This document shows, piece after piece, positions 39,929-49,625 of a stretch of 49,831 nt of DNA (its first letter is position 1; the number at the start of each line of letters is the position of its first letter). The translations under genes and the position numbers were made by a program. Source of the stretch: Vicinamibacteria bacterium (GTDB lineage: Bacteria > Acidobacteriota > Vicinamibacteria > Fen-336 > JAGNNV01); NCBI GenBank assembly GCA_019694155.1, contig JAIBCN010000007.1, positions 1-49,831 on the forward strand, in the 5' to 3' direction. A model generated the notes under the pieces. The model did no database searches, was not told where the DNA came from, and saw only the letters and a program-made list of their open reading frames with translations.

Positions 39929-41443
39929 ATGACGCCCCCCTGGTCCAAACCGGAGGGCAACCGCCTGAATCAGCTCCTGTGGTCCGTCGAGGCGCACATC
40001 CGCCGCCGGCCGTTTGCCTGGTCCGTCATCGCTGTGCTGGGTCTCTCGCTGGCCGTCAACCTGGGAGGCTTCCACCGGCATCACCACGGCGATTCCATCG
40101 TGCCCATCCTGGTGAGCCTGCAGCGGTGGACGCCCTTCTACTGGGAACAGGGGCGTTTCGGGATGCTCGTTCCCGCGCTGGCCCTGCCCGTGCATCACCC
40201 CCTCGCGAACCTCATCGTCCAGAACACCCTCACCTGTGCCTTCGCATTCGCCGCGTTCTTCGCGGCGACGCGCCTCTGGCTGGGGCGGGCGTGGTTCGGC
40301 GCGGCGGCCCTGTGCGTTCCCGCGCTCATCGCCTTCACGGGCGTGCTGACCCGCTTCGAATACCTCAACACCGCGCAGCCCTTCGGAACATCCCTCGGCC
40401 TCACATTCCTCGGCCTTCTCGGCATGGATCGACGGCCGCGCGGGTGGCCGCTGTGGGCCCTTCTCGTTGTTCTCGCGATGTGGGTCACGCCGACATCGTT
40501 CTTCGCGGCTGCCCCCGCCGTCTGTTTCGAAATCGCGAGGGCGCGAAGAGCGGCGGGAAAGGCGCTCGCGACGCTCGTATTCCTCGTCATCGCCTTCCTG
40601 GCGAGCACGGTGGCGTCTCAGCAGGCCGGCGAGGTTCACGGAATCGCGTCCGCCGCCACCTGGTGGCCGACGCTCATGGCGATGTGGACGGACTCCGAGC
40701 GGTATCGCGAGCGCGGGATCGCGCTGGTGCTCGCGATCGGACTGCTCCACTGGGCCATTCGCGCGACCCGAGCCCCAAAAGCCGGCCGCTGGAGCGGAGC
40801 CGCTCTGGTGGTCGCCGCCTCCGCGAGCGCCTTTGGGTTCGCGTGCAACACGAAAGTGCTCAACGGACCCTCGGCCCGCTATCTCCTTCCGAGCCTCGCT
40901 CTGCTCCTGCCGCTCACGGCGCGGGCCGCTCTCGATGTCGCGCGCGAAGCGGCGCGGCGGAAGCGCATCCGGCTGCCCTGGCGCGCTCTGTCGCTGTCCA
41001 TCGCCTTCCTCTCGGTCTTCCTGGCTTACGGCCTCCCCTCGCTCGATCGCGTCCATCGCGACGTCGACGAGACCCTCGGCACCTACACGGAGGATCTGAT
41101 CGCCGCGCGCGCGACCCATTTCGTGGGCAGCTACTGGCGGGTCTGGCCAACCGTCTTCCACTTCCAGCTCACCCTCTACGAGCGGGGCGGCTCGGCGCGC
41201 CTGTTCGGAATCACCCATCGGTCCCGCCCAACCGCGGATCTCTGGCTCACTGCGCCCGCGTGGCGCGTCGCCGCCGCCCGCACGGAAGACGAGATTCTCT
41301 GGTGGGCGCGCGGCTACGGGCTGCCCTTTCTCGCTCCCCGCGCGGTCATGGGCTCGATCGTCCTCCTGGACTTCGTCGATGGTGACCGGGCCCCCTCCGG
41401 CTTCCCCACGCCGCAGAGGAAAGTCGCGGGAATGGAGGACTGA
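39929..41443 (+). CDS. Polytopic membrane protein, glycosyltransferase-C-like, unknown function
   Basis: A 504-residue membrane protein with about 9-11 helices. The first loop after helix 1 is acidic/histidine rich (LGGFHRHHHGDSIVPILVSLQRWTPFYWEQGRFGML), a place where GT-C type glycosyltransferases carry their catalytic acidic residue, and the C-terminal third contains a periplasmic domain ending with LDFVDGDRAPSGF. This suggests a lipid-linked sugar transferase-like fold, but no family motif is certain. A GTG at 39914 is an alternative start. It follows the proline dehydrogenase gene by about 70 bp. Confidence 0.7.
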   Translation: MTPPWSKPEGNRLNQLLWSVEAHIRRRPFAWSVIAVLGLSLAVNLGGFHRHHHGDSIVPILVSLQRWTPFYWEQGRFGMLVPALALPVHHPLANLIVQNTLTCAFAFAAFFAATRLWLGRAWFGAAALCVPALIAFTGVLTRFEYLNTAQPFGTSLGLTFLGLLGMDRRPRGWPLWALLVVLAMWVTPTSFFAAAPAVCFEIARARRAAGKALATLVFLVIAFLASTVASQQAGEVHGIASAATWWPTLMAMWTDSERYRERGIALVLAIGLLHWAIRATRAPKAGRWSGAALVVAASASAFGFACNTKVLNGPSARYLLPSLALLLPLTARAALDVAREAARRKRIRLPWRALSLSIAFLSVFLAYGLPSLDRVHRDVDETLGTYTEDLIAARATHFVGSYWRVWPTVFHFQLTLYERGGSARLFGITHRSRPTADLWLTAPAWRVAAARTEDEILWWARGYGLPFLAPRAVMGSIVLLDFVDGDRAPSGFPTPQRKVAGMED

Positions 41444-41469
41444 GGCGTGGGGCCGCTGCCCCCAAGTTT

Positions 41470-41796
41470 TCAGTTGCGAAGCGAGCAGCCGAAGCCCTTC
41501 TCGTACTTCGCGGTCGCGGTGGCGATGCCGAAACCGCTCGCCGTCACCTCATCGGTTCCGACGCGGATCGAGATCAGCCGCCGCGCGAGCGGGTCGAGAT
41601 CCGTCCTGCAGCTTTCGAGCGCGCGACCACTGACCCAGAGGCAGGCGCAGGTCTGCTGCGCGCTGTAACCGGCGCCCGCGGCGAGGAGGCCGGAAACGCG
41701 AAACCCTTTCCAAGCGCCCGCCGCCGCGAGAATGGCGGGAAGGGCGAGGAGGCCGAGGAGTCGGGCGTTGCGCCGTCGGTTGCCTTTCACTACCAT
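41470..41796 (-). CDS. Small anchored protein resembling the N-terminal module of class-C-type serine hydrolases
   Basis: A 108-residue protein with one N-terminal membrane helix (LLGLLALPAILAAAGAWKGF) and an external part with four cysteines (GYSAQQTCACLWVSGRALESCRTDLDPL..TASGFGIATATAKYEKGFGCSL). This pattern matches, as I recall, the segment that often precedes the catalytic domain in bacterial beta-lactamase-family hydrolases (YSAKxLCSxVFVSGR..GC). Here it is a separate gene, divergent from such a hydrolase with only 9 bp between the two starts. It may be a membrane partner of that enzyme. Confidence 0.65.
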   Translation of the reverse strand: MVVKGNRRRNARLLGLLALPAILAAAGAWKGFRVSGLLAAGAGYSAQQTCACLWVSGRALESCRTDLDPLARRLISIRVGTDEVTASGFGIATATAKYEKGFGCSLRN

Positions 41797-41805
41797 GCCG
41801 CGACG

Positions 41806-42987
41806 ATGCTAGGAGTCCGCGCGTCAAAATGGAAACCGGGAGCCGCCATGGTGCTCGCCCTCATCGGGGTCGCCTCGGCCGCGCTCGCTCAGGTGAGCGC
41901 GGCCCCGCCGAACCTGCAACCGCTCCCCCCGCAACCCGTGGGCGTGCCCTGGCCGACCCTCGCCTGGCCAACGGGACCCCTGCCGGACGGCGTCGCGGAG
42001 AGGCTCGACCGCGCGCTCGCCCTCGTCGGCCATAGAGACCCGAAGCTCGGTGAAACGCGCGCGGTAGTCGTGATCCACCACGGACGCCTGGTTGTGGAGC
42101 GCTACGCGCCGGGATTCGGCCCCGACACTCCCCTCATCTCGTGGTCGATGGCCAAATCGGTGACCCAGGCCCTCCTGGGAATCGCGGTCCGCAAGGGCCT
42201 CGTGGACATCGACAAGCCGATGGGCAATCCTCGCTGGAGCAACGGCGACCCGCGGGCCGCGATTCCCTGGCGCCAGTGGATCAACATGACCGACGGACAG
42301 GAGTATCGCGAGATCGGCGTTGCCGATCCGACGCTGAACGACGCGGCCAGCATGCTGTACGGGCGTGGCCGGCGGGACGTCGCCGGATTCGCCGCGGCCC
42401 TTCCCCTGATCCACCCGCCAGGAACCCACTGGAACTACAACTCCGCCGGCATCAACCTGATCGCGGACGCACTGACTCGCGTGTTGGCTCCCAATGCTCC
42501 GCCGGTGGAGCGGCGCGCGCGCGTCGCCCGGGAACTGCGGGATGAGCTCTTCGCGCCGATCGGAATGACATCCGCTCAGCCGGAATTCGATTCCACCGGC
42601 CTCTTCCTCGGATCCGCTCTCGTCTACGCGACCGCGCGAGACTGGGCGCGCTTCGGCCTGCTGTACCTCCGAGACGGCGTGTGGGATGGGAGGCGCATCC
42701 TGCCCGAGGGGTGGGTGGACTTCGCACGCACGAAGACGCCGGCCGAGAACAGCGACGTCTATGGCGCCGGTTTCTGGGTCACGCCCGCGGCCGACCGGGG
42801 CAGGCCGCAAACCGCCTTCGCGCCCGACGGTCCCCGTGACATCTTCCTCGCCCAGGGGCACGAGGGTCAGGTGGTGGTGATCGTCCCGTCCAAGGACCTG
42901 GTGCTGGTGCGCCTCGGACTCTTCGACGACTTCGTAGGCTGGGGCCGGCTCGGGGAGTGGGCGGTCGGCATCATCAACCTGTTCTAG
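41806..42987 (+). CDS. Exported serine hydrolase (beta-lactamase/class C fold)
   Basis: A 393-residue secreted hydrolase. Signal peptide at residues 1-29 (KWKPGAAMVLALIGVASAALAQ). The SxxK catalytic motif is S114-MA-K117 (SWSMAKSVTQALLGI), and the second motif is YNS in THWNYNSAGINLIADAL; the third (K/H-x-G) is less clear, possibly QGHEGQ. Members hydrolyse peptides, esters or amides rather than true beta-lactams. The start at 41806 gives a normal basic signal n-region; an ATG at 41848 with GGGAG upstream is a possible alternative. Divergent from the small anchored protein. Confidence 0.9.
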   Translation: MLGVRASKWKPGAAMVLALIGVASAALAQVSAAPPNLQPLPPQPVGVPWPTLAWPTGPLPDGVAERLDRALALVGHRDPKLGETRAVVVIHHGRLVVERYAPGFGPDTPLISWSMAKSVTQALLGIAVRKGLVDIDKPMGNPRWSNGDPRAAIPWRQWINMTDGQEYREIGVADPTLNDAASMLYGRGRRDVAGFAAALPLIHPPGTHWNYNSAGINLIADALTRVLAPNAPPVERRARVARELRDELFAPIGMTSAQPEFDSTGLFLGSALVYATARDWARFGLLYLRDGVWDGRRILPEGWVDFARTKTPAENSDVYGAGFWVTPAADRGRPQTAFAPDGPRDIFLAQGHEGQVVVIVPSKDLVLVRLGLFDDFVGWGRLGEWAVGIINLF

Positions 42988-43014
42988 CGCGACCCGCGCC
43001 CTAGAATCCCGGGC

Positions 43015-44037
43015 ATGAAGACGACCCTCGCGCGCGCCTGGTGGCGCCTCATTCTCCTCGTCGCGTTGTGCATTCGCGGCGATCGGACGGGGCCGCTCTC
43101 CTCGCCCCTGGTGTCGACCTTCTCCATCGTGGCCATCGACATGGAAAACGGAGACGTTGGGGTGGCGGTGCAGTCGAAGTTCCCCAACGTCCGGCCCCTC
43201 GTGCCCTGGGCGGAGGCCGGCGTGGGTGCCGTCGCGACGCAGTCGTTCGTGAACGCGACCTACGGCCCGCGCGGCCTGAGCCTCATGCGCAATGGCGCCA
43301 CCGCCGCGGAAGCACTCGCCATCCTCACCGGCACGGACTCGGACAAGCAGAACCGTCAGGCGGGAATCGTCGATGCGAAGGGAAACGCGGCGAGTTGGAC
43401 CGGTCAGGAGTGCTTCGAGTGGGCGGGCGGCTACGCGGGAGCCACCCCGGCATCGCGGGGCGCCATCGCAACGGGAAAGGGCTACGCCATCCAGGGGAAC
43501 ATCCTCGTGGGTCAGGCCACGGTCGACGCCATGGCGAAGACCTTCGAGCAGACCAAAGGTCCGCTCGCCGACCGCCTCCTGGCCGCGCTCGTGGCCGGGG
43601 GCCGCGCGGGCGGAGACCGGCGCGGTGAACAGTCGGCTGCTCTCCTCGTGAAGCGCAAGGGCGCCGGCTACGACGGCAGTTCGGATGATCTCGTGGACAT
43701 CTCGATCTACGATCACCCCACTCCCCTGTGTGAACTCGAGCGCCTGTACGCGCTGCACAAGCTTCACTTCCTGCGCTCGGATCCCGCCAATCTGATCCCG
43801 GTCGACCGGGCCCTCGCCACCGAACTGCAGACGATCCTGAGCACCGCCGCGTACAAGGGATTTCAGTTCTACGCGGGCCCCGTCCACGGTGTCTATGACG
43901 CCGCGACCAAGAAGGCGCTGCGGGACTTCATGGGCTGGGAGAACTACGACGTCCGCATCCGCGACGACGACCAGATCGACCAGGAAGTCCTCGCCGATAT
44001 CCGGAAGAACTTCGCGGCCTGGAAGACGAAGAAGTAG
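43015..44037 (+). CDS. DUF1028 (Ntn-hydrolase-like) protein with C-terminal peptidoglycan-binding-like domain
   Basis: A 340-residue protein with an N-terminal hydrophobic signal-like segment (WWRLILLVALCIRG) and a DUF1028 domain: STFSIVAIDMENGDVGVAVQSKFPNVRPLVPWAEAGVGAVATQS, NATYGPRGLSLMRNG and AIQGNILVGQATVDAM are all typical. DUF1028 has an Ntn-hydrolase fold but the natural substrate is unknown. The last ~80 residues (ELQTILSTAAYKGFQFYAGPVHGVYDAATKKALRDFMGWENY) look like the PG_binding_1-type fusion seen in many DUF1028 proteins. It follows the serine hydrolase by 27 bp in the same direction and may be co-transcribed. Confidence 0.9.
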   Translation: MKTTLARAWWRLILLVALCIRGDRTGPLSSPLVSTFSIVAIDMENGDVGVAVQSKFPNVRPLVPWAEAGVGAVATQSFVNATYGPRGLSLMRNGATAAEALAILTGTDSDKQNRQAGIVDAKGNAASWTGQECFEWAGGYAGATPASRGAIATGKGYAIQGNILVGQATVDAMAKTFEQTKGPLADRLLAALVAGGRAGGDRRGEQSAALLVKRKGAGYDGSSDDLVDISIYDHPTPLCELERLYALHKLHFLRSDPANLIPVDRALATELQTILSTAAYKGFQFYAGPVHGVYDAATKKALRDFMGWENYDVRIRDDDQIDQEVLADIRKNFAAWKTKK

Positions 44038-44205
44038 CCTGATCAGAGCCGACAAGGGCGAGCCTCATGAGCGAAGAGGATTGATAGCCCGGTCACTCCT
44101 GGTCGACCACGATCGCCTGGGCCGCTACTACAATCGGGGTGTGGAATGACAGGTCGATGACTGGGGGCGGATCAGTCACCACGATCTTGGAGGGTTGAAC
44201 AGAGC

Positions 44206-44628
44206 ATGCAGGAGCCGAAAACCAAGAAGACCCGCGCCAGCGTCAAGGCCTTCCTCGAAGCCAACACGGGCGGCGAGTACACGAAAGACTGTCTGGCCGT
44301 CCTCGACCTCATGAAGAAGGCGACCGGAGCGAAGCCCGCGATGTGGGGGACCTCCATCATCGGCTTCGGGAGCTACGCGTACAAGTACTCGAGCGGCAAG
44401 ACGCTGGAATGGCCGGTGGTCGGCTTCTCGCCGCGCAAGCAGAATCTGACCTTGTACCTGCCGGGGGTGAAGCAGTTTGGTGAGCTCACGGAGAAGCTCG
44501 GCAAGCACAAGATCGGCGGGGGCTGCCTCTACCTCAAGAGCCTCAAAGACGTCGATGCCAAGGTGCTGACGAGGCTGATCGCCGAATCCATTCGATACAT
44601 GAAAGCGTCGCACACGCTGACGTTCTAG
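44206..44628 (+). CDS. DUF1801-domain protein
   Basis: A 140-residue cytoplasmic protein of the DUF1801 (YdhG-like) family. The signature blocks are KPAMWGTSIIGFGSYAYKYSSGKTLEWPVVGFSPRKQNLTLYLP and LGKHKIGGGCLYLKSLKDVDAKVLTRLI. A GGAGGG lies upstream of the ATG, and a TACAAT -10-like box occurs about 75 bp before. Function unknown; structures show an iron-sulfur-assembly-like fold in relatives. Stands alone before the frameshifted permease. Confidence 0.93.
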   Translation: MQEPKTKKTRASVKAFLEANTGGEYTKDCLAVLDLMKKATGAKPAMWGTSIIGFGSYAYKYSSGKTLEWPVVGFSPRKQNLTLYLPGVKQFGELTEKLGKHKIGGGCLYLKSLKDVDAKVLTRLIAESIRYMKASHTLTF

Positions 44629-44719
44629 GGAATGAACGCCGCCGTGATGGCCTGACGGTGTTTTCGCCGGAAGTAACCTCGCCCTGTTCCCGTTCGTCCA
44701 AGCCTCAAGCGAGGGACTC

Positions 44720-47156
44720 ATGCGACAGCTCTTGAGTGACGTGCGTACCGCCGTGCGCGCCATCCGTCATCAGCCGGCTTTCGCCGCGGTCGTGGTGGCG
44801 ACCCTGGCCCTGGGCATCGGCGCGAACACCGCCCTGTTCAGCATCGTGGACGCGGTCCTGCTAAGGCCCCTTCCTTTCCGGGATTCCGGCCGGCTGGTAA
44901 CGATCTGGGAGGCGGGGACCCGGAAGTCTCGTGTCGCGCCCGGCAATTTCCTGGATTGGAGCGACGCGGCGAAGTCCTTCTCGGACATGGCCGGGTTCAA
45001 CGCCGCGGGTTTCACACTGACCGGCGACGGCGAGGCCGAGCGCGTCGGCGGGGCGTCGGTGACCCTCAACTACTTCGACGTCCTCGGGGTCCGACCGGTG
45101 GCGGGGCGCACCTTCGTGCCGCGCGATGCCGAGGCTGGTGCTCGGATCGTGGTGCTCGGATTTGAACTCTGGCATAGCCGCTTCAACGCGGATCCAAAGG
45201 TCGTCGGTCGGACGGTCCTTCTCGACGGTCAGGCCTATGACGTCGTCGGAGTGGCCCCGCCCGGCCTCTATCCATCGTGGCCCACCGCGACAGCTCGACT
45301 CTCGTTCGCCGCCCGGACGCAGCAGGTCTTCGTGCCCATGCGGATGGACCCGCAGCGCGCGGCGAACCGGACCAGCCATGTGATGGGTGTGGTCGCGAGG
45401 CTGCGCGACGGCGTCGACCTTGGGGCGGCGGATGATGAGATGAAAGCCCTTCACGCGCGGCTGGCCGCGCTGTATCCGGCGGAGAACGAAGGCGAGACCG
45501 CGCTGGTGGCGCCTCTCGAATCGGAGATCACCGGAGAAGTGCGCCCCGCGCTGACCGTGCTGCTCGGAGCGGTGGGACTTCTCCTGATCCTCGCTTGTGC
45601 GAATGCCGCGAGTGTACTGCTCGCGAGGGCCACCGCCCGGGAACGCGAGATCGCGGTGCGTCGCGCCCTCGGCGCGAGCCGGGCCGGCATCGTGCGGCTG
45701 CTGGTGACGGAAAGCCTTCTTCTCGCACTCATCGGCGGCGTCGCGGGGTGCGCACTCGCCACTGCCCTGATCCCTCTCCTGACCTCCATCCTGCCGCAGG
45801 ACGTTCCGCGCCTTGCCGGAGCCGCCGTGAACGCACGCGTCCTCGCGTTCGCGGTGGTCAGCTCGATCGCGACGGGACTCGCTTTCGGGTGGGGGCCGGC
45901 CATGCGGGCGTCGGGTGGCGATCCATCCGCCGGTCTGCGCGACGGCGGGTCCGGCTCCGGAGATCACCGGGGCCAGAGCCTCCGCCGCGGCCTTGTGGTG
46001 GCGCAGGTCGCCATGGCCCTCGTCCTGGTGACGTGCGGCGCCTTGCTCATGCGCAGCTTCGAGAGGCTCAGGCAGGTCGATCCGGGCTTCCGGCCCGAGG
46101 GCATCCTCGCCTTTCAGGTCGTGCTACCCGCGCGCTATGCGGCGATGCCCGAAATCAGCGCCGGCTACAACGAACTGCTATCGAGGCTTCGCGGCTTGCC
46201 CGGCGTCCTCGCCGGAGCGGTCGCCTACGACTCTCCACTCGAATCGAACTGGGTCGATTCATTCGCGGTGGAGGGGAGCGCCCGTCCCAAGCGGGATGGC
46301 GCGGCTCACCTTGCCATTGTGAGTCCCGGGTATTTCGAGACCCTGGACGTGAAGCTGGTCGCCGGACGGCCGATCAACGAGCGCGATTCGCAGGGATCGT
46401 GGGGCGCGGTGGTGGTGAGTAGGGATTTCGCGGCGCGCGTCTTTCCCGGCGAGAACGCCCTCGGCCAGTGGCTTCGTCTCGGTTCGGTGTCAGCGATGGG
46501 TGGGGTCGCAGCGGACCGATTCCAGATCGTGGGTATAGCCGAGGATGTTCACTCCGTCGGCATGGCGAAAGCGAGCGAGCCTACCTACTACGTTTCGTCC
46601 AACCAGTTCCCGCAACGGGACATGAGCGTTCTCCTGCGCGTATCCGGCGATGCTCTGGGCCTTGCTTCCGTCGGTGCGAAGCGAGATTAGGAAGTTCGAT
46701 GATTCCATCGCAATCCTCGAACCCACCACCCTGGAGCGAACCCTCGACGCCAAGGTGGCGCAGCCGCGTTTCAACATGCTCACCCTGGGGGGATTCGCCT
46801 CTCTGGCCCTGGCCCTGACCGCGGTGGGTCTTTACGGCCTGCTCTCTTACTCGGTCGCGAGGCGCACCCGGGAGATTGGCGTCCGGCTGGCCCTCGGCGC
46901 GCGGCCCGGGCAGGTGAGCGGGCTCATCGTGGCAGAGGGGTTGAAGCTCATCGGATTCGGAGGCGCCTTAGGCCTCGTGGTCGCGCTCGGCGCCAGTCAG
47001 CTGATGGCGGCGCTGCTGTTCGGCGTGCCGCCGCGCGACGCGGCTTCCTTCCTGGCGGGGACCGCAGTGCTCCTGGCCGTGGGTGCGGCCGCCGCTCTCC
47101 TTCCGGCAAGGCGCGCATCGAAAGTGTCGCCGGGGTCGGCCCTGCGCGCGGAGTGA
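44720..47156 (+). pseudogene. ADOP-type ABC transporter permease split by a frameshift
   Basis: Residues from 44720 to about 46660 give the first ~650 residues of an orphan MacB/FtsX permease (N-terminal helix AAVVVATLALGIGANTALFSI, periplasmic domain, middle block REREIAVRRALGASRAGIVRLL, second periplasmic domain), ending early at 46690. The rest (LPSVRSEIRKFDDSIAILEPTTLERTLDAKVAQPRF..RRTREIGVRLALGARPG..LLPARRASKVSPGSALRAE) is in another frame to 47156. The join is near 46655-46670 (CTCTGGGCCTTGCTTCC), where one extra base would explain it. Total coding length of ~810 residues is normal for the family. It lacks the ELRSHL-type cytoplasmic segment. Confidence 0.88.
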
Positions 47157-47255
47157 AGCAGCGGCTACGCGTCGGATCGACCGCTATATTCGCGGGATGT
47201 CGCCATATCACCGCATCACCCCTGGCCGGACATCCAAGGTGGAGAGACACTGAGC

Positions 47256-48455
47256 ATGCGGGCCCTTCGTCGACGCCACGCCCTCTGGTGTCCTGCGCTC
47301 GTCGCTCTTGCCGCGGTCGCGGCGAACGCCCAGCCCGCAACGCCAGCTCTCGAGCCGGCCTCCAAGGCGGCCGCGATCCTCACCTGGCCAGCGGAGCGTC
47401 GCGAGCCCTACATCGCGGCCCTCGACCGGTTCTTCCTCACGCACACCGTAAAGAAGGGCCTCCGGGTTCATGTGCTCGATCGCGGCAGGGCCATTCCCGC
47501 GTTTGAACACGGCGGGAGGGGCGCGAAGGACTTCGAAGCGTTCCTCGCGGCGCAGCGGGTTCGCGGCGTTCTGGTGCTGCAGGACGGGAAGATCCGCCTT
47601 GAGCGGTACGTGGCGCCTCACAGTCGACGGACTCGCTGGAACTCGTTCTCCATCGCCAAGTCCGTGACCTCGACCCTCGTCGGCGCGGCTCTCAAGGATG
47701 GTCACATTCGAAGCCTCGATGAGCCGGTCACGAGGTACATCAAGTCCTTGCGCGGAAGCGCCTATGACGATGTCACGGTTCGGCAGTTGCTGACCATGAC
47801 TTCGGGGGTCAAGTGGAACGAGGACTACCTCGACCCCAACTCGGATGTCGCCCGGATGTATGGCCAAGCGCCCGATCCTGGGTACGACATGACGACGAGC
47901 TACGTGCGAAAGCTTCCCCGCGAAGCGCCGGCCGGAACGAAGTGGGTCTACAAGACCGCGGAGACGAACCTCGTCGGTGTGCTGGTGTCGGATGCGACGG
48001 GCAAACCGCTCGCCGACTACCTTTTCGAGAAGATCTGGCGACCGTATGGAATGGAGCGCGACGCCGCCTGGATGATCGATGACGTGGGCCACGAGCAGGG
48101 CGGCTGCTGCCTCGCCATGACCCTGCGGGACTTCGGTCGCTTCGGCCAGTTCATCCTCGATGGGGCTCGCGTCGGCGGACGGTCCGTGGTGCCGGACACG
48201 TGGCTCGCGGAGGCGACGCGTTCGCAGGTGTCGATCGGGCCCGGAGCGGGTTATGGCTATCAATGGTGGACGCGCGACGACGGCACCTTCGAGGGCCGCG
48301 GGATCTACGGACAGACCTTGCACATCGATCAGGCGCGAAGGCTCGTCATCGTGATCAACAGCGCCGCCGCGCAGCCGACGGGGCGTGAAGCGGGTCAGGC
48401 CAGGCAGAAGTTCATGTCCGACGTCGTCGCGGAGCTGGACGAGGAGAAGCGATAG
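47256..48455 (+). CDS. Exported serine hydrolase (beta-lactamase/class C fold)
   Basis: A 399-residue secreted hydrolase with a signal peptide (MRALRRRHALWCPALVALAAVAANA). The SxxK motif is S132-IA-K135 (NSFSIAKSVTSTLVGAAL); the tyrosine motif region reads TKWVYKTAETNLVGVLV, and the final pocket strand is GIYGQTLHID. The domain order is the same as in the enzyme at 41806, but the sequences are only distantly alike. GGAGAG precedes the start. It follows the broken permease by ~100 bp in the same direction. Confidence 0.9.
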   Translation: MRALRRRHALWCPALVALAAVAANAQPATPALEPASKAAAILTWPAERREPYIAALDRFFLTHTVKKGLRVHVLDRGRAIPAFEHGGRGAKDFEAFLAAQRVRGVLVLQDGKIRLERYVAPHSRRTRWNSFSIAKSVTSTLVGAALKDGHIRSLDEPVTRYIKSLRGSAYDDVTVRQLLTMTSGVKWNEDYLDPNSDVARMYGQAPDPGYDMTTSYVRKLPREAPAGTKWVYKTAETNLVGVLVSDATGKPLADYLFEKIWRPYGMERDAAWMIDDVGHEQGGCCLAMTLRDFGRFGQFILDGARVGGRSVVPDTWLAEATRSQVSIGPGAGYGYQWWTRDDGTFEGRGIYGQTLHIDQARRLVIVINSAAAQPTGREAGQARQKFMSDVVAELDEEKR

Positions 48456-48520
48456 GCCGCATCCTCGGGCTCGGCTCGGCCCGGCCCGGTTGGTTGCGAA
48501 GACTCCGGTGACGGGCCTGA

Positions 48521-48889
48521 TCAGGGATGGGGAAGGCCGACGCCGTAACGATGGGCGAGGTAGCGGCAGATCTCGATGTCTTTCGAGACATATGCCTGCC
48601 CCATCGACTCGCCGACGTTCACGTCGGGGCGAGCCTCGAAGGCGATCAGGCTCTCCTCACCCAGGACGAGCATTGGGCAGCCCTGGACACTCTCGCCCAG
48701 CAAGGCGACGATCGCGGTCCGCGGCTTGTCGAAGCCGATGTAGTGGATGTCGACCTGAGCGCGGAGCTTCGGGTAGAAAGAGAGCATGCCCTCGACCATG
48801 GCGGTTTCCGGGCAGAAGAACGGGCGGGCGCCGTGGCGGGTGTCCGCGAAGTCGGGAGTGAGGAGGAAGAGCTGGTCTCGTTTGGGCAT
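48521..48889 (-). CDS. DUF3088-domain protein
   Basis: A 122-residue soluble protein of the DUF3088 family. Typical segments are DQLFLLTPDFADTR, RPFFCPETAMVEGMLSFYPKL, DIHYIGFDKPRTAIVALLGESVQGCPMLVL and DIEICRYLAHRYGVGLPHP. The fold recalls a thioredoxin/glutaredoxin-like N-terminal domain of glutathione transferases, but the usual CxxC is absent. The start at 48889 agrees with the family N-terminus; a start 15 codons upstream is less likely. Function unknown. Confidence 0.88.
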   Translation of the reverse strand: MPKRDQLFLLTPDFADTRHGARPFFCPETAMVEGMLSFYPKLRAQVDIHYIGFDKPRTAIVALLGESVQGCPMLVLGEESLIAFEARPDVNVGESMGQAYVSKDIEICRYLAHRYGVGLPHP

Positions 48890-48965
48890 GGGAGGCAGCA
48901 TACCCAGAGGTCCGCTTGAGATGACGAGGTTCAACGGCGAGACTGAAGCGCGGACCTGGCAGCAG

Positions 48966-49625
48966 TCACTCGAAGTGTTCGGGCGGCCAGTGGAGTGTCA
49001 CTTCGTCGCCCACCGCAACGTCGCCCGGGCGCAGGACCTCGGCGTTGAGAGCGAGGCGGCCACCGAATCTGCGGCCGATGTCGCGGAGCACGTCGGCGTC
49101 CACGACGAGTGTGTCCGGATCCACTGTGGTCATCGGGCAGCGGCCGCGGCGCGAGTCGATGCGAATCACCGCCTTGCCGATGTGGAGTTGGGCGCCGGGC
49201 CATTGGACTTCTCCCATTCCCTCCACGCCGGCAATGAGAATGTTCGGGCGCAGGCGTCTGACGTCGCGGCCGAATTCGCTGACGGCTCCGTCGGTGGCGA
49301 CGAGGAGGGGCAACACATCGAAGCGATCGCCCTCGTCGGATTCGTCCAGCCACGCGTCGTCCCCTGCGGCGGCCTTGACCACGGCGAGTGCCTCGTCGCT
49401 GCGCCAGGGTCGACCGTCAATCAAGGGGGAACCGTCCGGCCCGAGGGAACCGCGGAGGCCGAGGAGCCGGTGGTGGCGACGCGACGTGCGAAGGCCCTCC
49501 GGACCGCGAACGTGCACGATGCGGTCGCCGGGGACTCCCTCCTCGCTCAGGTGGACCGAGGTCAGCGGCTCGCCGGCGAGGCTCTTCACCGGATAGCGCC
49601 ACAGCCCGGCGACGCGCAAGGTCAT
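48966..49625 (-). CDS. MOSC-domain protein (MOSC N-terminal beta-barrel plus MOSC)
   Basis: A 219-residue protein with the MOSC N-terminal segment (VAGLWRYPVKSLAGEPLTSVHLSEEGVPGDRIVHV) and a MOSC domain (RLRPNILIAGVEGMGEVQWPGAQLHIGKAVIRI..RCPMTTVDPDT..NAEVLRPGDVAVGDEVTLHW). These domains are found in molybdenum-cofactor sulfurases and YcbX-type reductases of N-hydroxylated compounds; the cysteine of RCPMTTVDP is the conserved one that can bind the Mo cofactor. The ATG overlaps the stop of the upstream gene by one base (TGATG), so the two are co-translated. Confidence 0.93.
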   Translation of the reverse strand: MTLRVAGLWRYPVKSLAGEPLTSVHLSEEGVPGDRIVHVRGPEGLRTSRRHHRLLGLRGSLGPDGSPLIDGRPWRSDEALAVVKAAAGDDAWLDESDEGDRFDVLPLLVATDGAVSEFGRDVRRLRPNILIAGVEGMGEVQWPGAQLHIGKAVIRIDSRRGRCPMTTVDPDTLVVDADVLRDIGRRFGGRLALNAEVLRPGDVAVGDEVTLHWPPEHFE

